A stretch of DNA of 64,000 nucleotides, taken from positions 186,001 to 250,000 of the forward strand of contig JAPOVK010000017.1 in the NCBI GenBank assembly GCA_026708185.1, given 5' to 3'. The translations under genes were made by a program, and so were the position numbers. Below the pieces are notes generated by a model. The model was given only the letters and a program-made list of their open reading frames with translations, did not search any database and was not told the DNA's origin. The DNA is from Gammaproteobacteria bacterium (GTDB lineage: Bacteria; Pseudomonadota; Gammaproteobacteria; Pseudomonadales; Azotimanducaceae). Shown in pieces: positions 62,152 through 64,000 of this stretch. Every line of letters starts with the position of its first letter. The stretch's first letter is position 1.

Positions 62152-63104
62152 TCCAACGCCGCCCACGGTTTCCGCAAGCGGAAGACGACTATCCGGTCGT
62201 CACCCTGGAGGACACGGACAAGCCGCTACCCAAGAGCATCAATCCCCATACGCGCTATGCGTACTTCAAGACCATCGCCCGGGGTGGACGGTCGATCATC
62301 CAGTCCTGCAAGGATCTGCACTTGATGCGGGTCGTCTGCTACAAGACGCTGAAGCCGGAGTTCGCCGAAGACGCCGACCACCAGCGTCGTTTCGTGCGCG
62401 AGGCACGCGTGTCGGCGATGCTGCAGCACCCGAACACCGTGCCGACCTACGAGATCGGACGCGATATGGTCGGCCACTACTACTTCACCATGAAGCTCGT
62501 GCACGGTTACACGCTGCGCGAGATCTTCGACTTCCGTGAACGCTACGACCTGACACGCCTCGTGGAAGTCGTGATCCAGGTGGGCCATGCGCTCGAGTAC
62601 GCGCACGGGCATGGCGTGGCGCACCGCGACATCAAGCCCGAGAACGTCCTGGTCGGGCCGTTCGGCGAGGTCCTCTTGATGGACTGGGGACTGGCCAAGG
62701 TGTGGCATCCCGACGGCGAAGCCGAGGCGGTGGATCGCACCGCGGCCGGTGCGCAAGGGAATCGACGAACCGACGTCACGGATCAAGGACTCGAGGGGAC
62801 GATCTCTTACATGTCGCCGGAACAGATTCGCAACGACGGCGAGCTGGACTATCGGACCGACATCTACAGCCTCGGCGCCGTGCTCTACGAAGTCCTCACG
62901 GGACGTCCGCCGGTCGTCGGCGAAACTGTCGATGAGATCCTCAATCAGACGCTGGCCGGAGACCTGGCGCCGCCGTCACAGGTCGCCAACACCCTCGTTC
63001 CGTCGCGCCTGGAGACGATCTGCATGCAATGCCTGCGGCTGGCTGCGGACGAGCGCATCCAGACTGCCGGTGAACTGATTAGGGAGCTCCAGGAAGACTG
63101 GTAA
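62148..63104 (+). CDS. Serine/threonine protein kinase
   Basis: 318 residues, Hanks-type. Gly-rich loop weak (IARGGRSIIQSC), catalytic Lys near 66 (VCYKTLK), HRDIKPEN with Asp near 161, and Mg-binding LMDWGLAKV in place of DFG (Asp-Trp-Gly). Activation segment GTISYMSPEQIR. No transmembrane part. GTG start overlapping the dehydrogenase stop, with GGAGGAG upstream; the coupling suggests shared expression. Confidence 0.9.
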   Translation: MIQRRPRFPQAEDDYPVVTLEDTDKPLPKSINPHTRYAYFKTIARGGRSIIQSCKDLHLMRVVCYKTLKPEFAEDADHQRRFVREARVSAMLQHPNTVPTYEIGRDMVGHYYFTMKLVHGYTLREIFDFRERYDLTRLVEVVIQVGHALEYAHGHGVAHRDIKPENVLVGPFGEVLLMDWGLAKVWHPDGEAEAVDRTAAGAQGNRRTDVTDQGLEGTISYMSPEQIRNDGELDYRTDIYSLGAVLYEVLTGRPPVVGETVDEILNQTLAGDLAPPSQVANTLVPSRLETICMQCLRLAADERIQTAGELIRELQEDW

Positions 63105-63108
63105 CGGT

Positions 63109-64000
63109 CTACTCGGACGTCGGCACCTCTGCCGCCTCGGCGGCGTCGAGCCTCTCGAGCGCGCGGGCCGCGCGTTCCCGCCACGACGCTTCCGAGTCCC
63201 AGTACTGGGTCTTGCGCAGGTGGCGGCGGGCCAGGTCGACCACGCCAAGCATGCCGAACGCTTCCCCGAGATAGTAGTTGACCCGCGGCGACCAGGGCGC
63301 GCGGGTGTAGGCCATCGCCAGGTATTGGAGCGCTTCCTCCGGTTGTCCTTCGCGGAGGTACACCATGCCCAGGCCGAATGCGGCATCGGCGCGGTCCTGG
63401 TCGGGTCCCAGGGCGACCTGGTAGAACGCCTTGGCCGCATCCCAGTCGCGGACGCAGTCGACGACGCCTTCCTCGCAAGGCGCGACGCTGAGTTGGGCCA
63501 TGCGCAGGTTCACGGCCGGATCCTGCGGTTCCTCCGCGTAGGCTTGCTGGGCTGCCTGCTCGCGGAGCTCGCTGTCTGGGTGGACGCGTGATCGGCCTAG
63601 CAGGGCGCCGACGTGCCGCGGCTTGCGGGCCAAGATGTCGTCATAGAGCTGACCGGCGAGGTCCGCGCGCCAGAACCCGACGGCATCGGCGAGCACCTGG
63701 CGCGCCTCGACCCCGTCGAGGCAAGTGCGGTCGAACGCCGGCATCTCGTAGTCGGCCACCGCGTACTTGTACACGCCGAGCGTGCTCTCCTGGCTGCCGT
63801 CGTAGTAGCCCCGCATCAGGCCCTGGAGTTCGCTGGGGTCGAAACCCAAGTGCTCCCGCATGGCGTTCGCCGACGATGCACCCTGGTCGATCGCGTCGAG
63901 CATGTCGCCGAGTTGCGCTGCGTACATGGTGCCGTCCGACCGCCGCGCATGGTGCAGGAAGCGCACGATGCCCCAAGCGAGGGTGTAGACGTTGGACAGG
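63109..64000 (-). CDS. TPR-repeat protein, 5'-truncated by the window edge
   Basis: The frame is open to position 64000, so the N-terminus is missing; the visible ~296 residues begin LSNVYTLAWGIVRFLHH, which resembles the DUF1570-type metallopeptidase-like segment often fused to TPRs. TPR units follow: AAKAFYQVALGPDQDRADAAFGLGMVYL, EALQYLAMAYTRAPWSPRVNYYLGEAFGMLG. Convergent with the kinase gene (stops 4 bp apart). Probable scaffold or peptidase-associated protein. Confidence 0.7.
   Translation of the reverse strand, partial: LSNVYTLAWGIVRFLHHARRSDGTMYAAQLGDMLDAIDQGASSANAMREHLGFDPSELQGLMRGYYDGSQESTLGVYKYAVADYEMPAFDRTCLDGVEARQVLADAVGFWRADLAGQLYDDILARKPRHVGALLGRSRVHPDSELREQAAQQAYAEEPQDPAVNLRMAQLSVAPCEEGVVDCVRDWDAAKAFYQVALGPDQDRADAAFGLGMVYLREGQPEEALQYLAMAYTRAPWSPRVNYYLGEAFGMLGVVDLARRHLRKTQYWDSEASWRERAARALERLDAAEAAEVPTSE

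Overview
The window is high-GC DNA with dense, short-spaced genes. Gene content points to an uncultured, probably marine or host-associated gammaproteobacterium: a gspE-M type II secretion block, a TonB receptor with periplasmic TlpA-like partners, sulfatases, carnitine-type catabolism and a selA-selB-selC selenocysteine locus. This placement is inferred from gene content only; there is no rRNA gene here.

Layout. 1-1055 (minus): 5' part of an exported c-type cytochrome protein of the DUF1587/DUF1592 group. 1242-9088: nine type II secretion genes gspEFGHIJKLM, then an apparently exported SAM hydrolase-like protein. 9992-15471: pyrB, pyk, an RDD membrane protein, a CmcJ/NvfI-type oxidoreductase and a nucleoside hydrolase. 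15598-18305: a three-gene carnitine-type catabolic operon (BKACE enzyme, L-carnitine dehydrogenase with an apparent CTG start, CaiD-like enzyme). 18326-25720: a channel-like membrane protein, two TlpA-like thioredoxins, a TonB-dependent receptor and a HEAT protein. 25723-39725: TauD-type dioxygenase, a sulfatase-esterase fusion, VOC protein, fumC, carboxylesterase, DUF1330 protein, purine nucleoside permease, GDPD, a DHA2 transporter and a second sulfatase. 39945-41568: a DUF433/DUF5615 toxin-antitoxin pair, a decayed copy of the DHA2 transporter, a YaiI protein and an IS3 orfA stub. 41612-44610: exported amidase and an MFS transporter.

44.9-57.8 kb is a defence island. It holds a SIR2-like protein with a zinc ribbon, a type II restriction-modification pair, a DUF6998-like gene coupled to an unknown 307-residue gene, a frameshifted zinc-ribbon gene, and an ExoI-like DEDDh exonuclease with ImmA/IrrE and XRE genes. 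Divergent from the XRE gene is a complete ubiquitin-like conjugation operon: Ubl ending in GGGG, E2-like protein, JAB/JAMM peptidase and E1. The island ends at a decayed P4-type integrase lying against the 3' end of tRNA-Sec (selC), a classic integration site. Beyond it are selB and selA in selenocysteine-operon order, then a 3-hydroxyisobutyrate dehydrogenase-family gene, a Ser/Thr kinase and a TPR protein cut by the window end.

The strongest lead is the Ubl-E2-JAB-E1 operon. It resembles the Bil/Bub antiphage conjugation systems but has a single-domain Ubl and lies opposite an XRE-ImmA-exonuclease operon across an intergenic region rich in CAAAC half-sites. A second theme is a set of short perfect hairpins, two of them amplified as 17-bp tandem arrays starting at or beside stop codons.
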